From assembly GCA_963737405.1 (NCBI GenBank), contig CAVTSL010000014.1, positions 1-64,000 of the forward strand: a DNA stretch of 64,000 nt, in the 5' to 3' direction. Made by a program: the position numbers and the translations under genes. This DNA comes from JACCTU01 sp963737405. Its GTDB lineage: Bacteria; Actinomycetota; Thermoleophilia; Gaiellales; Gaiellaceae. The notes under the pieces are model-generated. The model had not been told where the DNA came from, made no database searches, and was given only the letters and a program-made list of their open reading frames with translations. This document shows, one piece after another, positions 27,709 to 36,683 of the stretch (positions are counted from its first letter, which is position 1; each line of letters starts with the position of its first letter).

Positions 27709-28719
27709 ATGGAGGTCAGTGCCCGCCTCGTCACCGTCCCACTCGCCGAGACGTTCACGATCGCGCGGAGCTCCCAGGACGACGTCGAGCTCTGCCAGAT
27801 CGAGGTGCGCCACGAGGGACTCGTCGGCTTCGGCGAGGCGGCGCCGATCGACCGCTACGGGGAGTCGGCCGCATCCGCACGGGACTACGTCGAGGAGCAC
27901 GCGGACGCGCTCGGCGACGACCCGTTCGCCTTCGACGAGATCTTCGCGCGCCTCCCGCGGCGCGAGTTCGCGGCACGGTCGGCGATCGACGCGGCGCTGC
28001 ACGACCTCTGCGGAAAGGCGGCGGGCGTTCCGGTCTGGCGCCTGCTCGGGTTGCGCCGCGAGGGGCCGCCGACCTCGTGGACGGTGTGGCTCGGCGATCC
28101 GGACGACATGGCCCGCCGCGCGGAGAAGGCTGCGCCGCGCTTCAGGCGCCTCAAGCTCAAGCTCGGCGGCGGAGACGGGCTCGACGCGGAGCGCGTGCGC
28201 GCGGTTCGCAGCGTCACCGACCGGCCGCTCCAGGTCGACGTGAACGAGGCGTGGTCGCTCGGCGAGGCGCTCGAGTATCTGCCGCAGCTGGACATCGAGT
28301 ACTGCGAGCAGCCGCTTCCCGCGGGCGCCCCCGACGGGCCGGAGCTGAAGCGCCGCTCGCCGGTCCCGATCTACGTCGACGAGGACTGCCACACGCTCGA
28401 CGACGTCGCACGGTGCGCCGAGGGCGCGCACGGGATCAACATCAAGCTCGCGAAGTCCGGGGGGATCCGCGAGGCGGTGCGGATGGCGCACGCCGCGCGG
28501 GCGCTCGGCCTCGGGGTGATGCTCGGCTGCATGGTCGAGTCCGGGCTCTCGATCGCCGCGGGCGCGCAGATCGCGTCGCTCTGCGACCACGTCGACCTCG
28601 ACGGCAACCTGCTGCTCGCGCACGACCCGTGGCCGGGTGTCGAGTTCGCGGACGGCGTGCAGCTTCCCTCGAACGAGCCGGGGCTCGGTGTCCGAGAAGC
28701 GGTACCTGATCCTCGCTGA
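27709..28719 (+). CDS. Enolase-superfamily epimerase (DgcA/dipeptide-epimerase type)
   Basis: A 336-residue MR-MLE/enolase-superfamily enzyme. The capping domain (1-110) is followed by the barrel with the KxK motif in FRRLKLKLGG, metal ligands Asp in VDVNEAW, Glu in EYCEQPL and Asp in YVDEDC, and the opposite base Lys in INIKLAKSGG. This matches L-Ala-D/L-Glu epimerases and DgcA. Its gene overlaps the DUF1611 gene downstream, the pairing of the DgcA-DgcN D-glutamate pathway, where the epimerase acts on N-acetyl-D-glutamate. Dipeptide epimerisation in wall recycling remains the alternative. Confidence 0.88.
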   Translation: MEVSARLVTVPLAETFTIARSSQDDVELCQIEVRHEGLVGFGEAAPIDRYGESAASARDYVEEHADALGDDPFAFDEIFARLPRREFAARSAIDAALHDLCGKAAGVPVWRLLGLRREGPPTSWTVWLGDPDDMARRAEKAAPRFRRLKLKLGGGDGLDAERVRAVRSVTDRPLQVDVNEAWSLGEALEYLPQLDIEYCEQPLPAGAPDGPELKRRSPVPIYVDEDCHTLDDVARCAEGAHGINIKLAKSGGIREAVRMAHAARALGLGVMLGCMVESGLSIAAGAQIASLCDHVDLDGNLLLAHDPWPGVEFADGVQLPSNEPGLGVREAVPDPR

Positions 28720-29717
28720 GGGCAAGTCGCGACGACCCGCACTACGGGAAGACGGCGCGGGGAGTCCTGAAGTACGGCGAGCAGCCCGTCGTCGCGATCC
28801 TCGACTCGGGGCGCGCCGGCGAGACGCATGACGGGATCCCGATCGTCGCGACCGTCAACGACGCGCTCTGCTTCAACCCGACGACCGCCCTCGTCGGCGT
28901 CGCGACCGCCGGCGGGCGCTTTCCGCCGGCGTGGCGCGAGCTGCTGAAGAGCTGCATCGCGAAGGGGCTCGACCTCGAGAACGGCCTGCACGAGTTCGTC
29001 TCCGACGACCCCGAGCTCGCGGAGCTCGCCGCGCGCCACGGCGTGGAGCTGCGCGACCTGCGCAAGCCGCCGGAGGGGCTCAACGTCCCGACGGGCCGCA
29101 ACCTCGAGCTCGACACGAAGACGGTGCTGACGGTCGGCTCCGACTGCGCGATCGGGAAGATGACGGTCTCGCTCGAGCTCGATCGCGCTGCGCGAGCGCG
29201 CGGGCTCGCGTCGCAGTTCGTGCCGACGGGCCAGACCGGGATCGCGATCGCGGGGTGGGGGATCTCCGTCGACGCGGTCGTCTCCGACTTCCTCGCCGGC
29301 GCGACCGAGCAGCTCGTCGTGGAGGGCTACGAGCGCGGCGGGACCGACCTGCTCCTCGTCGAGGGCCAGGGCTCGATCGTCCATCCCGCGTACTCCGGCG
29401 TGACGATGGGGTTGATCCACGGCAGCGCGCCGCACGCCTACGTCCTCTGCCACCTCGCGGGCACGACCGAGGTCGAGGGCTATCCAGGCCACCCGCTGCC
29501 GTCGCTTCCCGAGCTCGTCCGGCTCCACGAGGCGCTCTCGCTACCGATCCGGCCGGCGAAGGTGGCGTGCATCGCGATGAACACGCGCTTCCTCGGCGAC
29601 GAGGAGGCGCGCGCGGCGATCGCGGCTGCGGAGGACGAGACCGGCCTGCCGGCGGACGATCCCGTCCGATTCGGCGCCGACAGGCTGCTCGACACGATCG
29701 TCCCGGAGCCGCGGTAG
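28688..29717 (+). CDS. DUF1611 (DgcN-like) protein (frameshifted)
   Basis: The GTG at 28688 lies inside the epimerase gene and gives VSEKRYLILAEGKS. One extra C near 28732 then shifts the frame, after which DDPHYGKTARGVLKYGEQPV continues to 29717. The DUF1611 N-domain is followed by the P-loop-like C-domain: TVGSDCAIGKMTVSLELD, then FVPTGQTGIAIAGWG and LLLVEGQGSIVHPAYSGVTM. DgcN proteins of this family are reported to N-acetylate D-glutamate with a paired DgcA. Length (about 340) is normal, so the break is probably a base-calling error. Confidence 0.82.
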
Positions 29718-29754
29718 ACTCCGGCGCCGGCACGGACGACGGCCGAACGAGGGC

Positions 29755-31119
29755 ATGAGAACCATCCTTTCCATCGCTGCGGCGTCTGCGTGCGCCCTCT
29801 CACTCGTCACCGCCGCGGGCGCGGCGCCGGTCTTCGGCGTCTCGGACGACCGCGGGAAGTACGACGACGACGGGGGCGCCTGGTTCTTCTCGGAGCTGCA
29901 GGCGGCCGGGCTGGCCGCGAACAAGATGACCGTCAACTGGGACCCGGAGGAGCCGCTCACGATCAAGGAGCAGCCGTTCCTCGACCGCTCGGTCCCCGAG
30001 GCCGCGAAGCTCGGGATCCACCTCTCGTTCGGGATCCACATCGGCAAGGCGCGCGCGATCACGAGCGACCCGGACAACCTCGAGAAGTTCACGCAGTGGC
30101 TCCGCATCCTCGCCGCGACGTACCCCGACGTGAAGGAGTTCGTGATCGGCAACGAGCCGAACCTCACGCGCTTCTGGCAGCCGCAGTTCAACCGCGACGG
30201 GTCACCCGCGTCGGGCATCGCCTTCGCGAAGTTCCTGGCTGCCTCGTATGACGCGCTGAAAGAGGTGAACGAGGACATCGTCGTCGTCGGCGTCGGCCTT
30301 TCGCCGCGCGGAAACGACATGCCGAAGGCGAAGTCGAACGTCTCGACGTCGCCGGTCAAGTTCATCCACGACCTCGGGATCGGCTACCGCAAGCTCGACC
30401 GCGACAAGCCGATCATGGACGTCTTCGGCTTCCACCCGTACCCGGCGCGCGACCGCGACCCGCTCGCCAAGGGCTACAGCTGGCCGAACGCGGGCGTCGC
30501 GAACCTCGCGCGCATCAAGCAGGCGGTCTGGGACGCGTTCCACGACACGGGCCAGCCGACGTTCGAGGAGCCGTGGCTCGACCAGGAGCACCCGCTGACG
30601 TTCAAGCTCGACGAGGTCGGCTGGCAGGTCGCGATCCCGAAGCAGTCGCGGCGGGCGTACTACGGTCGCGAGAGCGTCCGGCCGACGACCGAGAAGGCGC
30701 AGGCGAAGATCTACGCCGAGCTCGTGTCGAAGGTGGCCTGCGACCCGTCCGTGCGCGAGCTCCTCTTCTTCGGGCTCGTCGACGAGCCGAACCTCGACCG
30801 CTGGCAGGCCGGGCTCGTCCGGGCCGACCGCTCGCGCCGCCCCGCGTGGGCCACCGTGCGGTCCGCGGTCGGCAAGGGCTGCCGCGGCCGGCTTCCCGTC
30901 TGGAACCACACGGAGTCGGTCGTCGGCGTCAAGGTGCGCTCGGCGAAGGGGCGGCGGATCCTCGTCCAGGCCGGGGAGGACGCGGCGGTGACCGTCGGGA
31001 CCGCGAGCTTCCGGCTCCGCGCGAACCGGACGCTGGCGATCCGCGCCTCGGCCCCGGCGCGCGTGCGGCTGATCGCTGCGGTCAATCCGGAGCGCCGCAC
31101 GTTCGTCTACGTGCGCTGA
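29755..31119 (+). CDS. Secreted glycoside-hydrolase-like TIM-barrel protein
   Basis: 454 residues with a signal peptide (MRTILSIAAASACALSLVTA). The barrel part has FVIGNEPNLTRFW, the typical acid/base strand of clan GH-A (Asn-Glu), then GFHPYPARDRDP and ELLFFGLVDEPNLDRWQAGL, where another Glu is placed late. A C-terminal beta domain (from about 385) ends in RRTFVYVR. It resembles GH5/GH39-like bacterial proteins of unknown specificity. Whether both catalytic carboxylates are in place cannot be settled without a structural alignment. Confidence 0.68.
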   Translation: MRTILSIAAASACALSLVTAAGAAPVFGVSDDRGKYDDDGGAWFFSELQAAGLAANKMTVNWDPEEPLTIKEQPFLDRSVPEAAKLGIHLSFGIHIGKARAITSDPDNLEKFTQWLRILAATYPDVKEFVIGNEPNLTRFWQPQFNRDGSPASGIAFAKFLAASYDALKEVNEDIVVVGVGLSPRGNDMPKAKSNVSTSPVKFIHDLGIGYRKLDRDKPIMDVFGFHPYPARDRDPLAKGYSWPNAGVANLARIKQAVWDAFHDTGQPTFEEPWLDQEHPLTFKLDEVGWQVAIPKQSRRAYYGRESVRPTTEKAQAKIYAELVSKVACDPSVRELLFFGLVDEPNLDRWQAGLVRADRSRRPAWATVRSAVGKGCRGRLPVWNHTESVVGVKVRSAKGRRILVQAGEDAAVTVGTASFRLRANRTLAIRASAPARVRLIAAVNPERRTFVYVR

Positions 31120-31129
31120 CGCGCCCCGC

Positions 31130-31158
31130 TTGACACCGAACGTCTGTTCGCCTAGCAT
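31130..31158 (+). promoter_or_regulatory. Sigma70-type promoter of the LysM gene
   Basis: TTGACA at 31130-31135, a 17-bp spacer and TAGCAT at 31153-31158 form a near-consensus promoter. Transcription would start about 7-9 nt further on, at or next to the ATG at 31167, so the mRNA is probably leaderless. Confidence 0.8.
31138..31149. promoter_or_regulatory. LexA (SOS) box 1
   Basis: GAACGTCTGTTC fits the Gram-positive/actinobacterial LexA site GAAC-N4-GTTC exactly, extended by flanking C and G. It lies between the -35 and -10 elements, where bound LexA would block RNA polymerase. Confidence 0.8.
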
Positions 31159-31160
31159 GC

Positions 31161-31172
31161 GAACAGATGTTC
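31161..31172. promoter_or_regulatory. LexA (SOS) box 2
   Basis: GAACAGATGTTC is a second exact GAAC-N4-GTTC site, centred 23 bp from box 1 and overlapping the start codon. Two sites about two helical turns apart suggest tight repression. Confidence 0.8.
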
Positions 31173-31406
31173 GCCCGGATCCTCGTGCTCGCGCTGCTCG
31201 TCGCCGTCGCCTGGGCGGTCGTCGCTCGGGCGTCCACCGCGGCCGGGCCCGAGCGAACCTACGTCGTCCAGTCCGGCGACACCTTGTGGTCGATCGCGAG
31301 CGCTCGATACGGGGGCGACCCGCGGAGCGGTGTCTGGAAGATCGAACGGCGCAACGGCCTCGAGGGGCGGCCGCTCGTCGCCGGCCGGCGCATTGTTCTT
31401 CCCTAG
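31167..31406 (+). CDS. SOS-controlled LysM protein, YneA-like
   Basis: A 79-residue protein with one N-terminal membrane helix (MFARILVLALLVAVAWAVVA) and a single LysM domain (about 31-78: YVVQSGDTLWSIASARYGGD, then RNGLEGRPLVAGRRIVLP). The domain order and small size are those of Bacillus YneA and the mycobacterial Rv2719c group, which halt cell division during the SOS response. The two LexA boxes in its promoter support that role. lexA is not in the window. The stop TAG is the first triplet of a repeat element. Confidence 0.82.
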   Translation: MFARILVLALLVAVAWAVVARASTAAGPERTYVVQSGDTLWSIASARYGGDPRSGVWKIERRNGLEGRPLVAGRRIVLP

Positions 31407-31569
31407 GAGGGCTTGGCGAAATAGGCGCTGTGCCGCCGGGCCGCGCTGGACGCCCCGATGCGGCGTCCTCAGTCGCGCCGATAGCGACGGCTATCGACGC
31501 TCCCTGCGTCCTTGCCTCGGAACGTCCATCGCACCCCGACGACGAGGCCCATTCCGCCAAACCCTCCTA
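31404..31569 (+). repeat. 166-nt dyad repeat element, copy 2
   Basis: Termini TAGGAGGGCTTGGCG and CGCCAAACCCTCCTA. The core has GCGTCCTCAGTCGCG, hairpin GATAGC-GACG-GCTATC and CTCCCTGCGTCCTTGCC. It differs from copy 1 at about six positions of 166. It begins at the LysM stop codon and lies 57 bp before the RNase Z start. Confidence 0.85.
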
Positions 31570-31626
31570 GCGCGCCGCTTCCGGCCGAGCCCCACCACGC
31601 GCGGGTGAGCCGTAACCTCTCGCGCA

Positions 31627-32631
31627 ATGGACCTCGACATCGTCTTCCTCGGAACCTCCGGGTCGATGCCGACCGCGCAGCGAGCGCCGAGCGCGCTCCT
31701 GATCCGGCGCGGCGGGGACAAGCTGCTCTTCGACTGCGGTGAGGGCACCCAGCGGCAGATGCTCCGCTCCTCGGTCGGCCTGATCGAGCTCGAAGAGATC
31801 TTCCTGACGCACTTCCACGCCGACCACTTCCTCGGCCTGCCCGGGATGCTGAAGACGTTCGCGCTGAGGGGCCGCGAGCTCCCGATCACGATCTACGGCC
31901 CGCCGGGCCTCTCCGACCTCTTCGGCGACCTGCGCCGGATCTTCGGGAAGCTCACCTATCCCTTCGAGCTCGTCACCGTGCGAGCCGGCGAGGTCCTCGA
32001 CCGCGGCGAGTACAGGATCGAGGTCTTCGAGCCGAACCACGGCCGGAGCGCAGTCGGGTACGCGCTCGTCGAGACGCCGCGCCCGGGCCGCTTCGACGCA
32101 GACGCCGCCGAGGCGCTCGGCATCCCGATCGGCCCGGAGCGCGGCTCGCTTCAGCGTGGCGAGGCCGTGACCCTCCCGGACGGTCGCGTGATCACGCCGG
32201 ACTCGGTCGTCGGCGAGCCGCGCCCCGGACGGAAGGTCGTCTACGCGGGCGACACGGCTCCGGCGCAGACGGTCGTCGACGCCGCCCGGCACGCCGACGT
32301 GCTCGTCCACGAGGCGACGTTCGCCGACGAGGAGCGCGAGCGCGCCGAGGAGACGCTCCACTCGACGGCGTCGCAAGCGGCCGAGGTCGCGCGTGAGGCA
32401 GGCGTGACGCTGCTCGTGCTCACGCACCTCTCGAACCGCTACTTCGGCCCGGAGCTCGTCGAGGAGGCGCGCGCGACCTTCCCCGAGACCGTCGTCCCTC
32501 GCGACTTCGACGTCGTCGAGGTGCCCTTCGCCGAGCGGGGCGTTCCCCGGCTCGTGAAGGGTGGAGCCTCGGGGCGCCGCGTACAATCAGTGACTCGGGA
32601 ACCGGTCACGACCGTCGAGGAGCCACGATGA
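31627..32631 (+). CDS. rnz: Ribonuclease Z
   Basis: A tRNA 3'-processing endonuclease (long bacterial form of the MBL fold), 334 residues. It begins MDLDIVFLGTSGSMPTAQRA, has the zinc motif THFHADH (62-67), DCGEGTQRQM for the substrate loop, KVVYAGDTAPAQTVV with the bridging Asp, and the exosite-like HEATFADEERERA region. It would trim tRNA precursors such as the CCA-less tRNA genes in this window. The stop overlaps the next ATG. Confidence 0.92.
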   Translation: MDLDIVFLGTSGSMPTAQRAPSALLIRRGGDKLLFDCGEGTQRQMLRSSVGLIELEEIFLTHFHADHFLGLPGMLKTFALRGRELPITIYGPPGLSDLFGDLRRIFGKLTYPFELVTVRAGEVLDRGEYRIEVFEPNHGRSAVGYALVETPRPGRFDADAAEALGIPIGPERGSLQRGEAVTLPDGRVITPDSVVGEPRPGRKVVYAGDTAPAQTVVDAARHADVLVHEATFADEERERAEETLHSTASQAAEVAREAGVTLLVLTHLSNRYFGPELVEEARATFPETVVPRDFDVVEVPFAERGVPRLVKGGASGRRVQSVTREPVTTVEEPR

Positions 32632-32840
32632 CAGCGATGGTGCAAGTAGCGGTCGCAGGGGACGTCACGGAAGCCGAAGAGATCCAGGCGATCCTCAACG
32701 AGGCGGGAATCGAGTCGACGCTCGAGCCCGAGCTCGACGCCGACGCGATCGCCGTCCTCGTCCCCGACGGGTCGATCGAGGTCGCCCAGGACGCGATCGA
32801 GGCGATGACCGAGCCCGATGAGCTCGACGCGGGCGCCTGA
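32628..32840 (+). CDS. DUF2007-like small protein
   Basis: 70 residues, alpha-beta plait: MVQVAVAGDVTEAEEIQAIL, then GIESTLEPE and a strand AIAVLVPDG. This matches the DUF2007 putative signal-transducing domain, usually found alone or beside other genes. ATGA overlap on both sides puts it in an operon with rnz and the methyltransferase. Confidence 0.72.
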   Translation: MTAMVQVAVAGDVTEAEEIQAILNEAGIESTLEPELDADAIAVLVPDGSIEVAQDAIEAMTEPDELDAGA

Positions 32841-33561
32841 CTTCTCGCGGCGCGCGGCGACGTACGACGAGGTTCGCCCCGTCGACGACAACTGGTGGGA
32901 GGTCTACGCGCTCGCCGAGCGGCTCGGCGACCTGCGCGGCCGCCGCGTGCTCGACGTCGGCTGCGGGACCGGACGTCTGAGCGTCGCCCTGACCGAGCGC
33001 GCCGGCGCGAGGGTCTGGGGCGTCGACGCCTCGGCGGAGATGCTCGCGCAGGCGCGGGCGAAGGCGCCGCGCGGAGCGGCGTTCAAGCTGGCACGTGCGG
33101 AGTCGCTGCCCTTCAAGGACGGGTGGTTCGAGCGGGTGGTGCTCTGGCTCGTGATCCACCTCGTCGACCGCGAGGCGGCGCTCCGCGAGGCTCGTCGCGT
33201 GCTCGGCGGTGACGGGCGCGTCGTCGTCGCGACGTTCGACCATTCGCATTTCGACGCGTTCTGGTTGAACCGGTACCTGCCGTCGATCGAGCCGATCGAC
33301 CGCGCGCGGTTCCCGACGAAGGAGCAGCTCCACCGAGAGCTGGAGGCGGCGGGCTTCGTCGACGTGAGCTCGACGCGCCTCGACCAGCGCGCGTCGCTCA
33401 CGCGCGAGCAGGGGCTCGAACGCATGCGCGCGGGCCACATCTCGACGTTCGACCTGCTCGAGGACGACGAGCGTGCCCGCGGGCTCGAGCTCGCCGAGCG
33501 GGAGCTGCCGGAGCGCGTCGAGTACGAGCTGCGGTGGCTCGTCGCGACGGGAACGGCGTGA
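32818..33561 (+). CDS. Class I SAM-dependent methyltransferase
   Basis: 247 residues. Motif I VLDVGCGTGRLSVALTERAG binds SAM; the acidic loop WGVDASAEML, AESLPFKDGWFERVVLWLVI and the post-motif strand VVVATFDHSHF follow. It is of the UbiE/COQ5-like type with an unknown small-molecule substrate. It overlaps the DUF2007 gene by 23 bp and the protease by 4 bp. Confidence 0.85.
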   Translation: MSSTRAPDFSRRAATYDEVRPVDDNWWEVYALAERLGDLRGRRVLDVGCGTGRLSVALTERAGARVWGVDASAEMLAQARAKAPRGAAFKLARAESLPFKDGWFERVVLWLVIHLVDREAALREARRVLGGDGRVVVATFDHSHFDAFWLNRYLPSIEPIDRARFPTKEQLHRELEAAGFVDVSSTRLDQRASLTREQGLERMRAGHISTFDLLEDDERARGLELAERELPERVEYELRWLVATGTA

Positions 33562-34658
33562 ACTCGAGCATCCGGCTCGGCCGCATCGCCGGGATCGAGA
33601 TCGGCGTCAACTGGACCTGGCTCGCCGTCTTCGCGCTGATCGTCTGGTCGCTGGCCACCCGCGTCTTTCCCGATGCCGTTCCCGGCCGCGCGGACTCGAC
33701 GTACTACGCGATGGCGATCGTGGCCGCGATCCTGTTCTTCAGCTCGCTGCTCCTGCACGAGCTCGGGCACGCGATCGAGGCCCGGCGCGAAGGGATGCAG
33801 ATCGACGGCATCACCCTCTGGCTGTTCGGCGGCGTCGCGAAGTTCAGAGGGATGTTCCCCTCGGCGGGCGCGGAGTTCCGCATCGCGATCGCGGGGCCGC
33901 TGGTCTCGCTCCTCATCGGCGCCGCGTTCATCGGGCTGGCGATCGCGTGGTCGGGGTCCGAGGAGGTCGACACGGTGCTCGAGTGGCTCGGCGAGATCAA
34001 CATCCTGCTCCTCGTCTTCAACCTCCTGCCGGCCTTGCCGCTCGACGGCGGCCGGGTGCTCCGATCGGCGCTGTGGGCGTTCCGCGGCGACTTCGTGTTC
34101 GCGACGCGCGTCGCCGCGACGATCGGCCGCGCCTTCGGCGCATTGTTCGTGGCGGGCGGGCTCGCGCTCGCGTTCCTGTACCAGGGCACGAACGGGATCT
34201 GGCTGGCGCTGCTCGGCTGGTTCCTCTACACCGCAGCGTCGAGCGAGGCGCAGGCGGGCGTCGTGCACGCACGGCTCGCGGGCCTGCGCGTCGGCGACCT
34301 CATGGTGCGCCAGCCGGCGAGCGTGAGGCCCGACCAGACGATCGGCGAGCTGATGGAAGGGATGATCTGGACCGACCGGCACGAGGCGTACCCGGTCGTC
34401 GAGGGAGACCGAGCGGTGGGGCTGCTGCCGTTCCGTGCGATCGCGGACGTGCCGAGACGGGAGTGGGACGTGCGGACCGTTCGCGACTCGATGGTTCCGC
34501 TCCGCGACCTTCCGGTGCTGGGTGAGGACGAGCCGCTCGACCAGGCGATCGCGCGGCTCGGCGACGGGTCCGGACAAGCCCTCGTCGTGGACGGCGACCG
34601 GATCACCGGCCTGCTCACGGCGACGGACGTCGGCCGCGCGCTCCAGCGCCCGCGCTAG
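33558..34658 (+). CDS. Site-2 protease (M50B) with CBS pair
   Basis: 366 residues. Membrane helices flank the zinc motif HELGH (67-71); the third ligand Asp is in LLPALPLDGGRVL. The C-terminal half carries two CBS domains (about 245-360), as in actinobacterial Rip3/SpoIVFB-like proteases. Such enzymes cut within membranes, often to release anti-sigma factors or clear signal peptides. The GTG at 33558 overlaps the methyltransferase stop (GTGA). Its stop overlaps the convergent membrane glycosyltransferase-like gene by 4 bp. Confidence 0.9.
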   Translation: MNSSIRLGRIAGIEIGVNWTWLAVFALIVWSLATRVFPDAVPGRADSTYYAMAIVAAILFFSSLLLHELGHAIEARREGMQIDGITLWLFGGVAKFRGMFPSAGAEFRIAIAGPLVSLLIGAAFIGLAIAWSGSEEVDTVLEWLGEINILLLVFNLLPALPLDGGRVLRSALWAFRGDFVFATRVAATIGRAFGALFVAGGLALAFLYQGTNGIWLALLGWFLYTAASSEAQAGVVHARLAGLRVGDLMVRQPASVRPDQTIGELMEGMIWTDRHEAYPVVEGDRAVGLLPFRAIADVPRREWDVRTVRDSMVPLRDLPVLGEDEPLDQAIARLGDGSGQALVVDGDRITGLLTATDVGRALQRPR

Positions 34659-36583
34659 CGAACGTACTCGAGCCGCGTCGAGCCGACGAGCCCGCTCGGC
34701 GCGATCGACAGCTGGCAGACGGACGTCTCTGTGCTCGCCGGGACGGACGGGCGCCAGATCTCCTCGGGCTGAAGCGTCTTCTCGACCTGCGTCGCCCCGC
34801 TGTCCAGGCGAACCGTGACGGGCGCGCCCTTGGCGACGAACGTCGCCTCGAACGTGCCGCCGGTGCACCCGTACTTCGTGATCGACGCGTTGCTGTAGAT
34901 GTCGCCGCTTCCCTGGACGCCGACGAGGACGGTCGAGAGGCGAAGCGGAGGCTCGACCTCCCAGAGCACGAGCCCTTTGTGGATGAGGCCGAACTGCTCG
35001 ACGGAGGCGGTGGGCCTGCCGATGAAGGTGAACGCCGTCGAGCCGACGACGTTCGGCGGTGCATCCGACGCGAGCTCGCCGAGCGGGAACGGATCGACCT
35101 TCCGCTGTGGCATCGGTCCCGGCACGCGGCGCGTGCCCTCGAGCCAGTACACGCGCCGGATGTCGCGGTTCCAGAACACGTACTCCCACACCGCGTTCCA
35201 GTGCGGCTCGCCGTCGTAGAAGTACGAAACGTCACCGTTCGCCGACCTGTCGACCCACTGGGGGTCCTGCGTGCCGAAGAACGAGGTCTTCAGCTCTGAG
35301 GCCTCGTCTGCGACGTAGCGCGACACGGCGATCGACGAGCCGACGAAGAGCAGGCCGAGCGCGACCGGCACCGCGACCAGGAACCGCGCCGGCAGGAGCG
35401 CGAACGCGAGCACCGCCAGACCGGTGAATCCCCACACGAGCGCCTCGTAGCTCCCGAGCTCCCAGATCGGGACGAGAGAGAACGCGTCCGGAAGCGCGGC
35501 TTTGTGGACGAGCTTCCCGAGCGGGAGCGTCAGCACGAGCCCGGCCACGCCGAGCGCGACGACCGTGGAGGCGACGCGCGTCCGTGGCGCGCCGCGCGCG
35601 AGCCAGAGGCAGAGGCCGAGGAAGAGGAGCGGCGCGAGCGCGAGCAGGTCGCGCTCGGCGAGCCGCCCGACGTAGCGCGATGCGAAGAGCCCGACCTCGG
35701 CGATCAAGCCGGCGCCGAGCGCGAGGGTCACGGCGAGGTACGCGCGCGCCGCGCGTTCCGCGGGCGGCCGGAGCGCGAGCATGACCACCGCGCACGCCGG
35801 GACGACGCCCGCGAGCAGGACGACGTCGGCGGCGTGGTAGACGACGAACTTCAGCGCGTTCCCGAGGTCGTAGCTCGAGCGTCCCGCGGGCTCGTAGGCG
35901 CCGAAGCCGCCGGTCAGCATCCACACGAGCCCGAGCACGACGAGCCCGCCGATCGCGTACGCCAGCCGGCGGACAGGCTCGATGCTGCGCTCGAGCAGGG
36001 CGTAGATGACGAGCGCGAGCAAGAACGCGGGCACGAGCACGAGCGCCTGGAGGCGCGTCAGCACCGCGAGGACGATCGCGCCGACGAGCAACGCCTGGTG
36101 CCGCGGCGTCGGACGCTCGAGCGCCGATGCGGTCGCCCATGCCGCGAGCGTCATCACGGGGACGAACACGGTCTCGCTCATCAACAGGCCGGTGTACGCG
36201 AGCCCGGGGATCGTCAGCGTGAGCGCGGCCGCCCCGAGCGCCCAGGTCTCCGACATGAGCCGGCGGCCCCAGAAGAAGACCGGGACCGCGGTCAGCGACA
36301 TCACCAGTGCCTGGAGCACACGCGCGAGGTCGTAGCCGAGCGAGGTGTCGAAGAGCGCGAGCGGCAGGCCGATCAGCGCGGGATGGACGAGGCTGTAGAA
36401 CGGCGCGCTCTGGCCGAGGATGTCGAGGTGCCCCGTCTCCCAGAGGCTACGGCCGAGCTCCGCGTAGATCATCTCGTCGGCGGCGATCCACGGGGTCGGG
36501 ACCCTGAGGCCCGCCCACGCGCGCACGATCGTGGACAGCAGGACGAGCGCGGCCAGCGCTGCGGAGGGGGGAATCCGCTTCAC
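34655..36583 (-). CDS. Multispanning glycosyltransferase-like membrane protein
   Basis: 642 residues. About ten to twelve membrane helices fill the first 440 residues. The first extracytoplasmic loop has WIAADEMIYAELGRSLWETG, with the Asp-Glu pair used by ArnT/PMT-type (GT39/GT83) enzymes. A large soluble C-terminal domain (about 445-642) is beta-rich. It probably transfers a sugar from a polyprenyl carrier to an envelope acceptor. Specificity is unknown. Confidence 0.75.
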   Translation of the reverse strand: MKRIPPSAALAALVLLSTIVRAWAGLRVPTPWIAADEMIYAELGRSLWETGHLDILGQSAPFYSLVHPALIGLPLALFDTSLGYDLARVLQALVMSLTAVPVFFWGRRLMSETWALGAAALTLTIPGLAYTGLLMSETVFVPVMTLAAWATASALERPTPRHQALLVGAIVLAVLTRLQALVLVPAFLLALVIYALLERSIEPVRRLAYAIGGLVVLGLVWMLTGGFGAYEPAGRSSYDLGNALKFVVYHAADVVLLAGVVPACAVVMLALRPPAERAARAYLAVTLALGAGLIAEVGLFASRYVGRLAERDLLALAPLLFLGLCLWLARGAPRTRVASTVVALGVAGLVLTLPLGKLVHKAALPDAFSLVPIWELGSYEALVWGFTGLAVLAFALLPARFLVAVPVALGLLFVGSSIAVSRYVADEASELKTSFFGTQDPQWVDRSANGDVSYFYDGEPHWNAVWEYVFWNRDIRRVYWLEGTRRVPGPMPQRKVDPFPLGELASDAPPNVVGSTAFTFIGRPTASVEQFGLIHKGLVLWEVEPPLRLSTVLVGVQGSGDIYSNASITKYGCTGGTFEATFVAKGAPVTVRLDSGATQVEKTLQPEEIWRPSVPASTETSVCQLSIAPSGLVGSTRLEYVR

Positions 36584-36611
36584 GGGGGCGTATCATGCTG
36601 ACGACGCACCC

Positions 36612-36683
36612 ATGGGCAACGTGACCTTCCGCAGCCGTGGCCGTTCGACGCGCATCTCGCGCGCGGCCGCCGCGCGCCCGTAG
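36612..36683 (+). other. Short upstream ORF, possible leader peptide or frameshifted N-terminus
   Basis: ATG at 36612 opens a 23-codon frame, MGNVTFRSRGRSTRISRAAA then ARP and TAG, overlapping the erm-like start. The R-S-R-G-R segment has the basic-x-basic pattern at which macrolides stall ribosomes on Erm leader peptides. Alternatively, removing one C from CGCCCG near 36680 fuses this frame directly to the SQHFLR of the methyltransferase, and then it is only the true N-terminus. A -10-like TATCAT lies at 36591-36596. Confidence 0.35.

Noticed and set aside
31404..31570. Repeat copy 2 as a protein-coding gene
   Set aside because: Reading frames exist in all copies (for example with ..SVAPIATAIDAPC..), but they differ between copies and stop codons are not conserved; the conserved feature is structure, not protein.
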